Of a stretch of DNA of 59,623 nucleotides, positions 31,067 to 40,037 are shown piece by piece. A model generated the notes under the pieces. That model was not told the DNA's origin. It did no database searches and was given only the letters and a program-made list of their open reading frames with translations. The translations under genes and the position numbers were made by a program. Numbering within the stretch: position 1 is the stretch's first letter; each line of letters opens with the position of its first letter. Source of the DNA: an uncultured Coriobacteriaceae bacterium. Its GTDB lineage: Bacteria > Actinomycetota > Coriobacteriia > Coriobacteriales > UMGS124. The stretch is taken from contig UQBS01000009.1 of the NCBI GenBank assembly GCA_900539345.1, positions 1 to 59,623 of the forward strand, written 5' to 3'.

Positions 31067-31109
31067 ACACCCCCGTGGTGAGCCGTATGGTTCGCTCCGG
31101 GGGTGTTTT
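31067..31109 (+). terminator. Strong intrinsic terminator between thiI and comEA
   Basis: A 9-bp GC-rich stem (31067-31075 with 31098-31106) is extended by an inner 7-bp stem with wobbles and followed by TTTT. It ends the pyr-gmk-rpoZ-thiI transcript, or acts as a leader attenuator if transcription starts at the operator cluster just upstream. Confidence 0.8.
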
Positions 31110-31112
31110 GTT

Positions 31113-32360
31113 GTGGCTCAGGTAAAGTCGTCTCAGTTCAAGCAAATGCGTGTGGGGAGCCCTGTGGATGATTGCGGAAGCAGGGTTGATGTTGGCAATA
31201 ATGCGCAGGCATCGGCACCCCAGGGGAGCACGGGGATGTCGGATGCAGGGTCGCGCCCAACGTGGGCGAACGGGGTCGATCGTTGCGAGGAGTGTTCCAA
31301 GGCCGGGCAGCCAACAAGGGGAGCCGTGGCGGTGGATCGGTCGGCTGCGAGTCGGTTTGCCGGGGGTGGGCCAGTCGCGGGTAAGCCTGTTGCGAGCCGC
31401 CCTGGCGGGAGGGGGTTTGAAGCAGGCCAGTCTGCTGTGGGCCAACACGTTTCATTCGACTACGCGAGCCGCATGGGGACGGTGCGCGAAAGGGCGCGGC
31501 AGGCGCTGAAGGTGCAGATGCCCTCGAAGCCCGTGTTAGTTGCCATCGCCGTGCTCATGGCGGTTTGCATTGTGCTCGGAGTCGTTGCGGTGCGTGGCGT
31601 GTTCGACACGGGAGTCGTCATTACGCGTGGTTCAGATTATGTGACGCAATCAAATGGCGATGAGTCATCTCGAGGAAGCGCTGAGCCGGAATCTGGGTCG
31701 GAGGAGACGCGGCTGGAGTCAGGCATGCCTGCGGAAGGGCTGGGAACGACGGGGTTGCATGCGGGTTCGGACGCCGCAGGGTCGGTTGCAGCGAGCTCGA
31801 CGGTGACGGGGCCGGATACGATGAGTTCGGTTGCTGCAGGGGCGGGAGTTCCTGGCGTAAGCGTGCAATCTGTCGATCCTGCCGATACCGCTGCGGTCGA
31901 TACGGCCAATGATACATACATATGCATATATGTTGCAGGCAGCGTCGTAAACCCTGGTGTGTACAACCTTGCCGAGGGTTCGCGCGTGTATGAGGCAATC
32001 GAAATGGCGGGCGGAGCAGCTCCCGGGGCAGACCTGGCCTCCATCAACCTCGCAAAGCCCCTGGCTGATTCCGAAATGGTCTATGTTCCGGCGGAGGGGG
32101 AGACGCCGTCGGCCTCGTATGCGGCGGGTGCGGCCCCGACGTCTGCCGCAGGGGGCGCCCAGGGTTCCGGGCCTGTCAACATCAACACGGCCGGTGTCGA
32201 GGAACTCAAGACGCTCAACGGCATTGGTGACTCGCTCGCTCAGGCCATTGTCGACGACCGGGAGCGCAATGGACCTTTTACGAGCGTCGACGATCTTGTG
32301 CGCGTGAGTGGCATCGGAGCCAAGACGCTTGCGAGGTTCGCGGACAAGGTCTGCGTATGA
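31113..32360 (+). CDS. comEA: ComEA-type DNA-uptake receptor
   Basis: Membrane-anchored DNA-binding competence protein, 415 residues in the longest reading. A membrane segment is at about residues 140-162 (LVAIAVLMAVCIVLGVVAV). After a low-complexity Ser/Gly/Ala spacer comes an SLBB domain (about 268-320; IYVAGSVVNPGVYNL) and a C-terminal helix-hairpin-helix domain (VNINTAGVEELKTLNGIG). The first about 120 residues are unlike ComEA, and GTG 31113 directly follows a terminator. A later start such as ATG 31518, which has GAAGG upstream, is quite possible. The gene overlaps comEC as ATGA. Confidence 0.85.
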   Translation: MAQVKSSQFKQMRVGSPVDDCGSRVDVGNNAQASAPQGSTGMSDAGSRPTWANGVDRCEECSKAGQPTRGAVAVDRSAASRFAGGGPVAGKPVASRPGGRGFEAGQSAVGQHVSFDYASRMGTVRERARQALKVQMPSKPVLVAIAVLMAVCIVLGVVAVRGVFDTGVVITRGSDYVTQSNGDESSRGSAEPESGSEETRLESGMPAEGLGTTGLHAGSDAAGSVAASSTVTGPDTMSSVAAGAGVPGVSVQSVDPADTAAVDTANDTYICIYVAGSVVNPGVYNLAEGSRVYEAIEMAGGAAPGADLASINLAKPLADSEMVYVPAEGETPSASYAAGAAPTSAAGGAQGSGPVNINTAGVEELKTLNGIGDSLAQAIVDDRERNGPFTSVDDLVRVSGIGAKTLARFADKVCV

Positions 32361-34807
32361 GGGGAGGGAGCCGCAGGAAAGATTCTGACATGCCTGTGCG
32401 GCCTGCGCTTCCTGTGACGCTGCCGTGTGCCTTCTGCGTGTGGGCGGCGGTGTGGTGGGTGGGTCATAGCTGGGATGGCAGCGTTGCCGTCCCGGTCCTG
32501 GTCGTTCCCGTCGCATTTTTGGCGATAGCTGCGCTTATGGCCGGCAAATGGTTCGGTAAGCCCGCGGCACTCTTGTTCGCAGCGCTCGCCGCGTCATGGG
32601 CCTTTGGTTTTGTAACAGCAAGCCTGCACTTTGCCCAGCAAGACGTGGCGGCCGCCGATGCCAGGCGGGAGGGCGTTGCCTCGTATGCCTACGTGGTGCA
32701 GACAGACCCGCGCACGTCCTCGTACGGAAGCGTGCGCTTTCGTGCTCGCGCGGTACCCCGCGAAGGCGTGGACGCGTCGAGTTTCGACGTGTGGGTGAGC
32801 CTCAGTCTCGACTCCGAGGGCTCCCAAGAGGTCCCGCATCTGGGGGAGGTTCTCGATCTGCGCGGCGCCTTCGTGGGCCTCGATCGCACGCAGGATTATG
32901 AGGCGAGCCTCTACCTGCAAGGATGTGCGCTTAAAGTCCGTGCTATCGACGCTGGCTCGCAAGGGTTCGCGTCTGGTCCCGTGGGCGCGGTTCGCTCTTT
33001 CAGGGCGCAGATGCTCTCTCGTCTCGGCCCTCTGGATGAGGAGGCCCCATCTCTTATAGCGGGTGTTGCGTTTGGCGACCAGGCGGCTGTCGCGTCGAGT
33101 GGTGTTTCCGATACGTTTTCAAAACTAGGCCTCTCGCACCTTGTCGCGGTGTCGGGGTCGCACCTTGCTTTGGTGGCGAGTCTCGCCTCAACCCTTGTGG
33201 CGCGAGCGCGGCTGAGGCCCTCGGTCAGGTCGACGGTTCTTGTGGCGCTGCTGGCACTGTATGTGTGCCTCACCGGTTTTCAGTTGTCCGCACTGCGTGC
33301 CTTCGTCATGTCGGCTGTGGGATTGTTGGCTGCTGTTGCAGGCAGGCGGTCGCAGGGGCTGGCATCGATCGGTCTGGCCGCGCTTGTGCTTGTGCTCGTC
33401 TCCCCGGCATGCGTCTTCTCCCTGGGTTTCCAACTCTCGGTGGCATCGGTTTTCGCGCTTGTCATGTTCGGCCGCCTCGCGCAATCGTGGGTGGAGGCGC
33501 TCCTGCCGCGCCGTTGTCCCCAGGGGATTGTCGAGACGCTCTCGCTGACGTTGCTGACGCAGGCGGCGACGATGCCCATGACTCTGCCCGTCTTTGGTAC
33601 TGTGCCCGTGCTGTCGCCGCTGGCAAACGTCGTGTTTGTCCCGTTGGTGAGCGTCGTGCTGCTGGCGGGTCTTGTGTGGTGTGTGCTCGCCCCGTGGGCG
33701 CCCCCGCTCGCCGCGGCGGTTCTTTGGGTTGATCAGGCTCTGTCGGGCGTCGTCTGCCATGCAGCGGATGGCCTGGCAAGCTTGGGGGCGGTTGCACCCG
33801 TTGTCGAGTTGGGGGCGGCCCCTCTCTGGACGGCCGGCCTTGTTGCGGCGGCGCTTGTCTACGCAGTGTGGCCAAGTCCCAGCCCTCGGGTGGCCCGGCG
33901 GGCGTTTGCCCTGGTGTCTGTTGTTGCCACAGCCGCCTTCGTGGTGGTTGTTGTCTGGCCCGTGGAGCGGATGGTCGTGCTCGATATCGGGCAAGGCGAT
34001 GCCATCTTGCTGCAGTCGGGCGGGGCTGCCGTTTTGGTCGACACGGGGCCCGACGACGCGGTGCTCGCCGCTCTCGCCCGCCAACATGTCTGGAAGCTCG
34101 ACGCGGTCGTCATCACCCATACCGACCTCGATCACGCGGGCGGCCTGGCCGAGCTCGTGGGCCATGTGGGCGTCGACCGCGTGGTCTTTGCGCAAGGGGT
34201 CTGGGACAAGCTCGTGCAAGAGTCTTCCGACCTTGTGGGCGTGGTGCAGGAAGGCCTGCACGCTCAAGTGGGGCAGGTCAGCGCGGGAGACATGCTGCAG
34301 GCGCGTGACCTGACCCTTTCGGTCCTGTGGCCGGAAGGGCCGGTTGCCGGAGACGAGAACGTCGACTCCATAGTCATGCTTGCTGCCTGGGGAAATGCGC
34401 TGGCGAGCTCGACTGCCGCTGATTCTGCCGGAAACCCTGGCGACGTGTCTCAGGCGTCAGGCGCTCCGACCATGACGGCTCTGCTTACGGGCGACGCCGA
34501 GAGCGAGGTGGTCGCCCCGCTCATCGAGCGCGGTTCCCTGGGTCACGTCGACGTGCTCAAGGTAGGCCATCACGGCTCGGCGGTCTCCACCACGCCCGAG
34601 ATGGTGCGGGGGCTTTCCGCGTACGTGGGGGTGGCGAGCGCCGGCAAGGACAACTCATACGGCCATCCTCGGCAGGAGTGCGTCGACGCGGTGCTCGAGG
34701 GCGGCGCCCGCTTTGTCTGCACCGCAACGGCCGGCGACGTCACGTTTTGCCCGCAGGTCGATGCGATAAGGGTGAGTTGTGCTCGGGAGCTGCCGTTTGC
34801 GGCGTGA
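32357..34807 (+). CDS. comEC: ComEC/Rec2 DNA-uptake channel
   Basis: Polytopic membrane protein proposed to carry single-stranded DNA into the cell; 816 residues. N-terminal membrane segments and a soluble DUF4131 region (about 1-200) are followed by the Competence domain with many hydrophobic helices (about 225-540; VSGSHLALVASL). A C-terminal metallo-beta-lactamase-like domain follows (about 545-816; VLDIGQGDAILL, THTDLDHAGG, VGHHGS). The metal-binding THTDLDHAGG motif appears intact. ATG 32357 overlaps the comEA stop. With comEA this suggests natural competence, but no pilus genes are in view. Confidence 0.94.
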   Translation: MRGGSRRKDSDMPVRPALPVTLPCAFCVWAAVWWVGHSWDGSVAVPVLVVPVAFLAIAALMAGKWFGKPAALLFAALAASWAFGFVTASLHFAQQDVAAADARREGVASYAYVVQTDPRTSSYGSVRFRARAVPREGVDASSFDVWVSLSLDSEGSQEVPHLGEVLDLRGAFVGLDRTQDYEASLYLQGCALKVRAIDAGSQGFASGPVGAVRSFRAQMLSRLGPLDEEAPSLIAGVAFGDQAAVASSGVSDTFSKLGLSHLVAVSGSHLALVASLASTLVARARLRPSVRSTVLVALLALYVCLTGFQLSALRAFVMSAVGLLAAVAGRRSQGLASIGLAALVLVLVSPACVFSLGFQLSVASVFALVMFGRLAQSWVEALLPRRCPQGIVETLSLTLLTQAATMPMTLPVFGTVPVLSPLANVVFVPLVSVVLLAGLVWCVLAPWAPPLAAAVLWVDQALSGVVCHAADGLASLGAVAPVVELGAAPLWTAGLVAAALVYAVWPSPSPRVARRAFALVSVVATAAFVVVVVWPVERMVVLDIGQGDAILLQSGGAAVLVDTGPDDAVLAALARQHVWKLDAVVITHTDLDHAGGLAELVGHVGVDRVVFAQGVWDKLVQESSDLVGVVQEGLHAQVGQVSAGDMLQARDLTLSVLWPEGPVAGDENVDSIVMLAAWGNALASSTAADSAGNPGDVSQASGAPTMTALLTGDAESEVVAPLIERGSLGHVDVLKVGHHGSAVSTTPEMVRGLSAYVGVASAGKDNSYGHPRQECVDAVLEGGARFVCTATAGDVTFCPQVDAIRVSCARELPFAA

Positions 34808-34856
34808 CGATGTGGTAGCCTGTGGCACATTGCGCACGGCATGCCTGCCCGGGTCA

Positions 34857-34886
34857 TTGCGGGACGAGCGGTGCGCACGTTAGACT
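34857..34886 (+). promoter_or_regulatory. Putative promoter of holA
   Basis: TTGCGG (34857-34862) and TAGACT (34881-34886), 18 bp apart, lie in the 104-bp gap after comEC and 26 bp before the holA start. Confidence 0.45.
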
Positions 34887-34911
34887 GTAACGTTTTCAAA
34901 AGGGGAGTCCT

Positions 34912-35910
34912 GTGGCCAAGTCTGAGCCCGCCGCCCTGCTTGCGGCATATGTCACGGTAGGCACCGACGAGCTCAAGGCCTGCCGCGTGTTCGAGCGTAT
35001 GGACAAGCGCCTCGAGGAGGCCGGCGGCGACCTCGACTTCGACCGCGAGGTCTTTGCGGGCGACAAGCTCGACGACCCGGCGCTTCTGCGCTCCTCGCTC
35101 GACGTGCTGCCCTTCACCTCGGAGATGCGCCTCGTGGTGCTGCACGACGTGGATAAGGCCCCCAAGCCCGTGACCGAGGCAATCGTCTCCTACCTGGAGA
35201 ACCCCAACCCCACCACGGTGCTGCTCATGAGCGCCTCCAAGCTTGCCAAGACCACCCGTCTCTACAAGGCGGTCGCGAAGTTCGGCGCCGGAGCGATCAT
35301 CGACTGCGCCCCCAAGAAGGCCCGCGAGCTCGTGCCACAGGTTGTGGACATGGGCCGCTCGCATGGCCTGGCCCTCGACTTCGAGGCGGCGCAGAAGCTC
35401 GTGAGCCTGCTGGGCGAGTCCACGATGCTCATAGACAACGAGCTGCGCAAACTCGCGGGGATGTTTCCCCAGGCGCGCATCGACGCAGCGCAGGTCGAGG
35501 CCAACGTCAGCCGCGTCGCCCCGTTCAAGCCCTGGGACTTCACCGACCAGGTCATGAAGCGCGATGCCCGCGCTGCCATGGAGATCTTCGCCCAGATTCC
35601 CTCGGGCGACCTCTACGGCCTCTTCTTGCAGACGGTTTCGACCCTGCGTGAGCTTCTGTGTGCCAAGGTCCTCGATGGCAGCGGGCGGGTAGGCGAGCTC
35701 GCTGAGCGGGTGGGGGAGTTGCGTGGCCGCCCCGTGCAGGCCTGGCAGCTGAAGAGCCATGTGGCTTCTTCGCGCAAGTACACCTTGCCTGAGCTGCGCC
35801 ATGCCCTGGAGTCAGCGGCCGATTGCGACGCGGCGCTCAAGTCAAACCCCGACAAGGAGCTCGTTCTCACGCGCTGGCTCCTGTCGTTCCTGGCTACCTC
35901 TGGGCGCTAG
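34912..35910 (+). CDS. holA: DNA polymerase III delta subunit
   Basis: Clamp-loader subunit that opens the sliding clamp; 332 residues, usual length. An AAA+-like N-terminal region (YVTVGTDELKACRVFERM; LPFTSEMRLVVLHDV; TTVLLMSASKL) is followed by the helical lid and collar domains (LIDNELRKLAGM; ALESAADCDAALKSN). Sequence drift is normal in this family. GTG 34912 follows GGGGAG. Following comEC is its common position in Gram-positives; rpsT, often next door, is not present. Confidence 0.92.
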   Translation: MAKSEPAALLAAYVTVGTDELKACRVFERMDKRLEEAGGDLDFDREVFAGDKLDDPALLRSSLDVLPFTSEMRLVVLHDVDKAPKPVTEAIVSYLENPNPTTVLLMSASKLAKTTRLYKAVAKFGAGAIIDCAPKKARELVPQVVDMGRSHGLALDFEAAQKLVSLLGESTMLIDNELRKLAGMFPQARIDAAQVEANVSRVAPFKPWDFTDQVMKRDARAAMEIFAQIPSGDLYGLFLQTVSTLRELLCAKVLDGSGRVGELAERVGELRGRPVQAWQLKSHVASSRKYTLPELRHALESAADCDAALKSNPDKELVLTRWLLSFLATSGR

Positions 35911-36008
35911 GACCCACAGGCCAGCCGTTTCTGCATATCGCCCAATTGTGCGGAAGTTCTGCGCATGCAGATTATGTTGACGCACGCACGGGGTGTGTGC
36001 AATTCCCG

Positions 36009-36017
36009 TGTTATTAT
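36009..36017 (+). promoter_or_regulatory. Possible extended -10 promoter of rpsB
   Basis: TGT then TATTAT (36012-36017) fits an extended -10 element. Transcription near 36024 would give a leader of about 120 nt. The leader opens with a GTTGCC/GGCAGC hairpin (36024-36039, AAAA loop) that may take part in ribosomal-protein feedback control. No other feature is seen in the 236-bp gap after holA. Confidence 0.45.
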
Positions 36018-36146
36018 TAGAGGGTTGCCAAAAGGCAGCATTCATCATTCACGCACGACTACTCCGGTGCTCCGGTGCCTGGCTCACACAGTCGGGTCGC
36101 ATTCGGGGGTCGACATCGTGCGGAAGTCAAACCATGGAGGTTCGAA

Positions 36147-36932
36147 ATGGCTCAGATCACTATCAACACCCTTCTGAAGGCTGGCGTTCACTTCGGTCAC
36201 CAGACCCGTCGTTGGTGCCCCAAGATGAAGCCCTACATCTTCGGCGAGCGCAACGGCATCTACATCCTCGACCTGAAGCGCACCATCATCGAGGCCGACA
36301 AGGCTTACAGCTTCCTGGCCGAGACCGCTGCCAAGGGCGGCGAGATCCTCTTCGTCGGCACCAAGAAGCAGGCTCAGGAGGCCATCGCCACTGAGGCCAA
36401 GCGCGCTGGTCAGCCCTACGTCACCAACCGTTGGCTCGGCGGCATGCTCACCAACTTCGTGACCATGCGTTCCCGCGTTGCCCGTATGCAGGAGCTCGAG
36501 GCCATGGTCGAGGACGGCCGCATGGCTGCCCTCCCCAAGAAGGAGCAGGCTGTCCTGGGCAAGGAGCTCGCCAAGCTGCAGGCCAACCTCGACGGCATCC
36601 GTGATATGACCACGCTGCCCAAGGCCCTCTTCGTCGTCGACACCCGTCGCGAGGAGATCGCCATCCGCGAGGCCAACCGTCTGCACATTCCCGTTGTCGG
36701 CCTGATTGACACCAACTCCGACCCCGACGTTGTCGAGTACGGCATCCCCGCTAACGACGACGCCATCCGCTCCATCTCCATCATGACCTCCATCATGGCC
36801 GACGCCATCCTCGCCGGCAAGGGCACCACGGAGATCACCGCCGAGGAGATGGCTGCTCCCGCCGAGGCTGCCGAGCCTGCAGCTGAGGAGAAGAAGGCCC
36901 TGACCCTCGACGAGGTTCTGGCTCAGGCCTAA
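36147..36932 (+). CDS. rpsB: 30S ribosomal protein S2
   Basis: Ribosomal protein of the small-subunit body, 261 residues. HFGHQTRRWCPKMKPYIFGERNGI, NRWLGGMLTN and GLIDTNSDP are family signatures. The C-terminus is an acidic Ala/Glu-rich tail (about residues 230-261), common in actinobacteria. ATG 36147 follows GGAGG; an in-frame extension from 36075 is not conserved. Codon use is strongly biased, as expected for a highly expressed gene. tsf follows after 49 bp. Confidence 0.98.
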   Translation: MAQITINTLLKAGVHFGHQTRRWCPKMKPYIFGERNGIYILDLKRTIIEADKAYSFLAETAAKGGEILFVGTKKQAQEAIATEAKRAGQPYVTNRWLGGMLTNFVTMRSRVARMQELEAMVEDGRMAALPKKEQAVLGKELAKLQANLDGIRDMTTLPKALFVVDTRREEIAIREANRLHIPVVGLIDTNSDPDVVEYGIPANDDAIRSISIMTSIMADAILAGKGTTEITAEEMAAPAEAAEPAAEEKKALTLDEVLAQA

Positions 36933-36981
36933 GTTTCACTGCCTTATCTGAAAGCACTGCAACTATCTCGAAAGGAAGATC

Positions 36982-37851
36982 ATGGCTGAGATTACCGCGG
37001 CTCTTGTTAAGCAGCTTCGTGAGATGACCGACTCCCCGATGATGGAGTGCAAGAAGGCCCTCGTCGAGGCCGACGGCGACATGGACAAGGCTGTCGACGT
37101 CCTGCGTACCCGTGGCATCGCCAAGTCTCTCAAGAAGGCTGGCCGCGCCACCAACGAGGGTGCCGTCATGGCTTTCGTCAGCGAGGACGGCAAGACTGCC
37201 GCCATCGCCGAGATCAAGTGCGAGACCGACTTCGTCTCTGGCACCGACAAGTTCAAGAACATGGTTGCCAAGGTCGCCGAGGCTGCTGCTCTGAACGACG
37301 CTGCCGACGTCGAGGCCCTCAAGGCCGCCACTGTCGACGGTGAGACCGTTGAGGCCATCATCGCCAATGGCATTGCCACCATGGGCGAGAACATGACCCT
37401 TACCCGTTTCGCCCGTCGCGTTGTCGAGAACGGCGCCGTTGCCTCCTACATCCACATGGGCGGCAAGATCGGCGTCCTCGTCGAGTTTGAGCTTGGCAAC
37501 GCTGCCACCGCTCAGAACGACGAGTTCAAGACGCTGGCTCACGACGTTGCCATGCAGGTCGCTGCCACGAAGCCCCTCTGCGCCGTGCGCGAGGACATGA
37601 ACCCCGAGGTTGTCGAGCACGAGCTTGCCATCTACCGTGAGCAGGCTGCTGCTTCCGGCAAGCCCGAGGCCATCCAGGAGAAGATGGCTCAGGGTCGTGT
37701 CGAGAAGTTCTACAAGGAGAACACGCTGGTCGACCAGGAGTTCGTCAAGAACCCCGACGTCACCATCTCCCAGTATGTCGCAAGCGTTGCCAAGGCTGCC
37801 GGCGACACCATCGCCGTCAAGGGCTTCGACATCTTTGTTCTCGGTGAGTAG
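36982..37851 (+). CDS. tsf: Elongation factor Ts
   Basis: Nucleotide exchange factor for EF-Tu, 289 residues. The N-terminal UBA-like domain contains TDSPMMECKKALVEADGDMDKAVDVLRTRG; two core subdomains follow, with IKCETDFV and MHIAATKP-like motifs (here MQVAATKP). GAAAGGAAG precedes ATG 36982. A terminator lies between it and pyrH. Confidence 0.98.
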   Translation: MAEITAALVKQLREMTDSPMMECKKALVEADGDMDKAVDVLRTRGIAKSLKKAGRATNEGAVMAFVSEDGKTAAIAEIKCETDFVSGTDKFKNMVAKVAEAAALNDAADVEALKAATVDGETVEAIIANGIATMGENMTLTRFARRVVENGAVASYIHMGGKIGVLVEFELGNAATAQNDEFKTLAHDVAMQVAATKPLCAVREDMNPEVVEHELAIYREQAAASGKPEAIQEKMAQGRVEKFYKENTLVDQEFVKNPDVTISQYVASVAKAAGDTIAVKGFDIFVLGE

Positions 37852-37875
37852 TTAGTCTCACATATTGATGCTTTG

Positions 37876-37908
37876 GGCGTCGGCATGCGTGTATGCCGAC
37901 GCCTTTTT
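37876..37908 (+). terminator. Intrinsic terminator after tsf
   Basis: A perfect 11-bp stem (37876-37886 with 37893-37903) with a 6-nt loop and five T. It should lower transcription into pyrH and the genes beyond, which otherwise read on in the same direction. Confidence 0.85.
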
Positions 37909-37959
37909 GCTAATATGGCACCTGAAATTGACGAGCTCCGCAAGTTCAAGGAGGCGGTT

Positions 37960-38682
37960 ATGGCCGAAATCAAGTACAAGCGTGTTCTTCTCAAGCTGTC
38001 CGGCGAATTCCTGATGGGTGATATGGGCTACGGCATCGACCCTGAGGTTGCTGAGCGCATCGCCCGTGAGGTCACCGACATCGTCCGTCAGGGCGTCCAG
38101 GTCGCCATCACCGTCGGCGGCGGCAACATCTTCCGCGGCCTTGCCGGCTCCGCCAAGGGTATGGACCGCGCCCAGGCCGACTACATCGGCATGCTCGCCA
38201 CTGCCATGAACGCCCTTGCCCTGCAGGACGCGTTCGAGCGCAATGGCCAGATGTGCCGCGTCATGAGCGCCATCGAGATGCGCGAGGTGTGCGAGACCTA
38301 CATCCGTCGTCGCGCCATCCGTCACCTCGAGAAGGGCCGCGTCGTCATTTTCGCCGCCGGTACCGGCAACCCCTACTTCACCACCGACACCACGGCAGCC
38401 CTGCGTGCCTGCGAGATCGACGCCGAGTGCCTCATGAAGGCCACCAAGGTCGACGGCATCTACGACAAGGACCCCAAGAAGTTCGACGACGCCGTGCGTT
38501 TCGACAAGATCACCTACCTCGACGTCATCGCCCGCGAGCTCAACGTCATGGACTCCACGGCTATCACGCTCTGCAATGACAACAGCATGCCCATCCTCGT
38601 CTTCAACTTGGAGAAGGAAGGCAACATCGACGCCGCTCTGCGCGGCGAGGCTGTTGGTACCGTCGTTTACAGGGAGGATTAA
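37960..38682 (+). CDS. pyrH: UMP kinase
   Basis: Phosphorylates UMP to UDP; 240 residues of the amino-acid-kinase fold. VLLKLSGEFL (start), VGGGNIFRG, GTGNPYFTTDTTAALRA and ATKVDGIYDKDP are diagnostic. ATG 37960 is chosen for its AGGAGG site; the longer open frame would start inside the terminator. It lies in the classical rpsB-tsf-pyrH-frr order and links to the pyr operon product UMP. Confidence 0.97.
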   Translation: MAEIKYKRVLLKLSGEFLMGDMGYGIDPEVAERIAREVTDIVRQGVQVAITVGGGNIFRGLAGSAKGMDRAQADYIGMLATAMNALALQDAFERNGQMCRVMSAIEMREVCETYIRRRAIRHLEKGRVVIFAAGTGNPYFTTDTTAALRACEIDAECLMKATKVDGIYDKDPKKFDDAVRFDKITYLDVIARELNVMDSTAITLCNDNSMPILVFNLEKEGNIDAALRGEAVGTVVYRED

Positions 38683-38684
38683 TC

Positions 38685-39242
38685 ATGTCTGACGCCATTT
38701 GCACCGAGGCCTCCACGAAGATGGGCAAGGCTATCGATGCCATGCTCGACGAGTTCACGAAGGTCCGTACCGGCCGCGCCAACCCGGCCATCCTGAACGA
38801 CCTCACCATCGATTACTACGGCACTCCCACCCCTGTGACCCAGATTGCCGCCGTCAAGGCTGCCGACGGCCACTCGCTCGTCATCACCCCTTGGGACAAG
38901 ACGAGCCTGCGCGCCATCGAGAAGGCCATCATGACCTCCGACATCGGCATCACGCCCGCCAACGACGGCAACGTCATCCGCCTGCCTTTCCCTGCCCCCT
39001 CTGAGGAGGGCCGCAAGGAGTCGGTCAAGAAGTGCCGCGAGATCGCCGAGCACGCCCGCGTGTCCGTGCGCAACATCCGTCGCGACGCCAACGCCCAGTA
39101 TGGCAAGCTCGCCAAGGACGCCGAGATTTCCGAGGACGAGCAGCATCGCGGCGAGGCGGCCATCCAGAAGATCACCGACGAGCATGTCGCCAAGATTGAC
39201 AAGCTTCTTAAGGACAAAGAGATTGAGGTCATGGAGGTCTAA
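38685..39242 (+). CDS. frr: Ribosome recycling factor
   Basis: Works with EF-G to split post-termination ribosomes; 185 residues, usual length. RTGRANPAILNDLTIDYYGTPTP, GVMP-like ITPANDGNVIRLPFP and VRNIRRDAN are typical. It begins 2 bp after pyrH with AGGGAGGA upstream, and ends directly before uppS. Confidence 0.98.
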   Translation: MSDAICTEASTKMGKAIDAMLDEFTKVRTGRANPAILNDLTIDYYGTPTPVTQIAAVKAADGHSLVITPWDKTSLRAIEKAIMTSDIGITPANDGNVIRLPFPAPSEEGRKESVKKCREIAEHARVSVRNIRRDANAQYGKLAKDAEISEDEQHRGEAAIQKITDEHVAKIDKLLKDKEIEVMEV

Positions 39243-40037
39243 GTGATCCCAGATTTAGAGGCCTTCAAAGAGTATTTCGCAGACGCCCCCGCATCGAGCA
39301 AGATGTCCCAGCTCGATGCGGGGCGCCTTCCCCGGCACGTGGCCGTCATCATGGACGGCAACGGTCGCTGGGCGCAGCAGCGTGGCCTGTCGCGTGGCCA
39401 CGGCCATGTTGCGGGCATCGACGCGTTGCGCGAAAACATCACCGCTGCCGTGCGTCTCGGCCTCGAGGCGCTAACGGTCTATGCCTTCTCGACTGAGAAC
39501 TGGTCGCGGCCTCAGGAGGAGGTCGACCTTCTCATGTCGCTTTTTGCCCAGACGCTCATCGATGAGCTGCCCCTGTTGAAGCGCGAGAACGTGCGCCTGC
39601 AATATTTGGGCGACATGGCTGCGCTTCCCCAGGACACGCGCGAGACGTTTGAGCGCGGCCTTGCCGAGACTGCCGGCCACACCGGCATGGTGCTTGCCGT
39701 GGCGGTCAACTACGGCGGCCGCCAGGAGCTGCTGCATGCGACGCGTGCCCTGTGCGAGCTTGCAGCCGCAGGCGAGCTCGACCCCGCCGATGTGAACGAG
39801 GATCTCTTCGCATCCAAGCTGTGGACGGCCCCGCTTCCCGACCCCGAGCTTCTCATTCGCACCTCGGGGGAGAAGAGGCTGTCCAACTACCTGCTGTGGC
39901 AGTGCGCCTACAGCGAGTTCGTGTTCCTCGACGTCCTCTGGCCCGATTTCTCGCGCTGGGACTTTGTCGACGCCATCGTCGAGTACCAAGGCCGCCACAG
40001 GCGCTTCGGGGGTGTCGTTGATGTCGACGAATCCTAA
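39243..40037 (+). CDS. uppS: Undecaprenyl diphosphate synthase (cis-prenyltransferase)
   Basis: Makes the C55 lipid carrier for peptidoglycan and surface glycans; 264 residues. The catalytic loop VIMDGNGRWA holds the essential Asp (about residue 38), with YAFSTENWSRP, AVNYGGRQEL and LIRTSGEKRLSNYLLWQ. GTG 39243 follows the frr stop directly, with GGAGG inside frr; a later ATG at 39303 would still keep the catalytic core. The product would serve the glycan transporter genes at 14942-18790. Confidence 0.95.
   Translation: MIPDLEAFKEYFADAPASSKMSQLDAGRLPRHVAVIMDGNGRWAQQRGLSRGHGHVAGIDALRENITAAVRLGLEALTVYAFSTENWSRPQEEVDLLMSLFAQTLIDELPLLKRENVRLQYLGDMAALPQDTRETFERGLAETAGHTGMVLAVAVNYGGRQELLHATRALCELAAAGELDPADVNEDLFASKLWTAPLPDPELLIRTSGEKRLSNYLLWQCAYSEFVFLDVLWPDFSRWDFVDAIVEYQGRHRRFGGVVDVDES

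Noticed and set aside
35911..36146. Extra ribosomal protein gene (rpsT) expected after holA
   Set aside because: No frame with S20 features is present; the gap holds only the rpsB promoter and leader.
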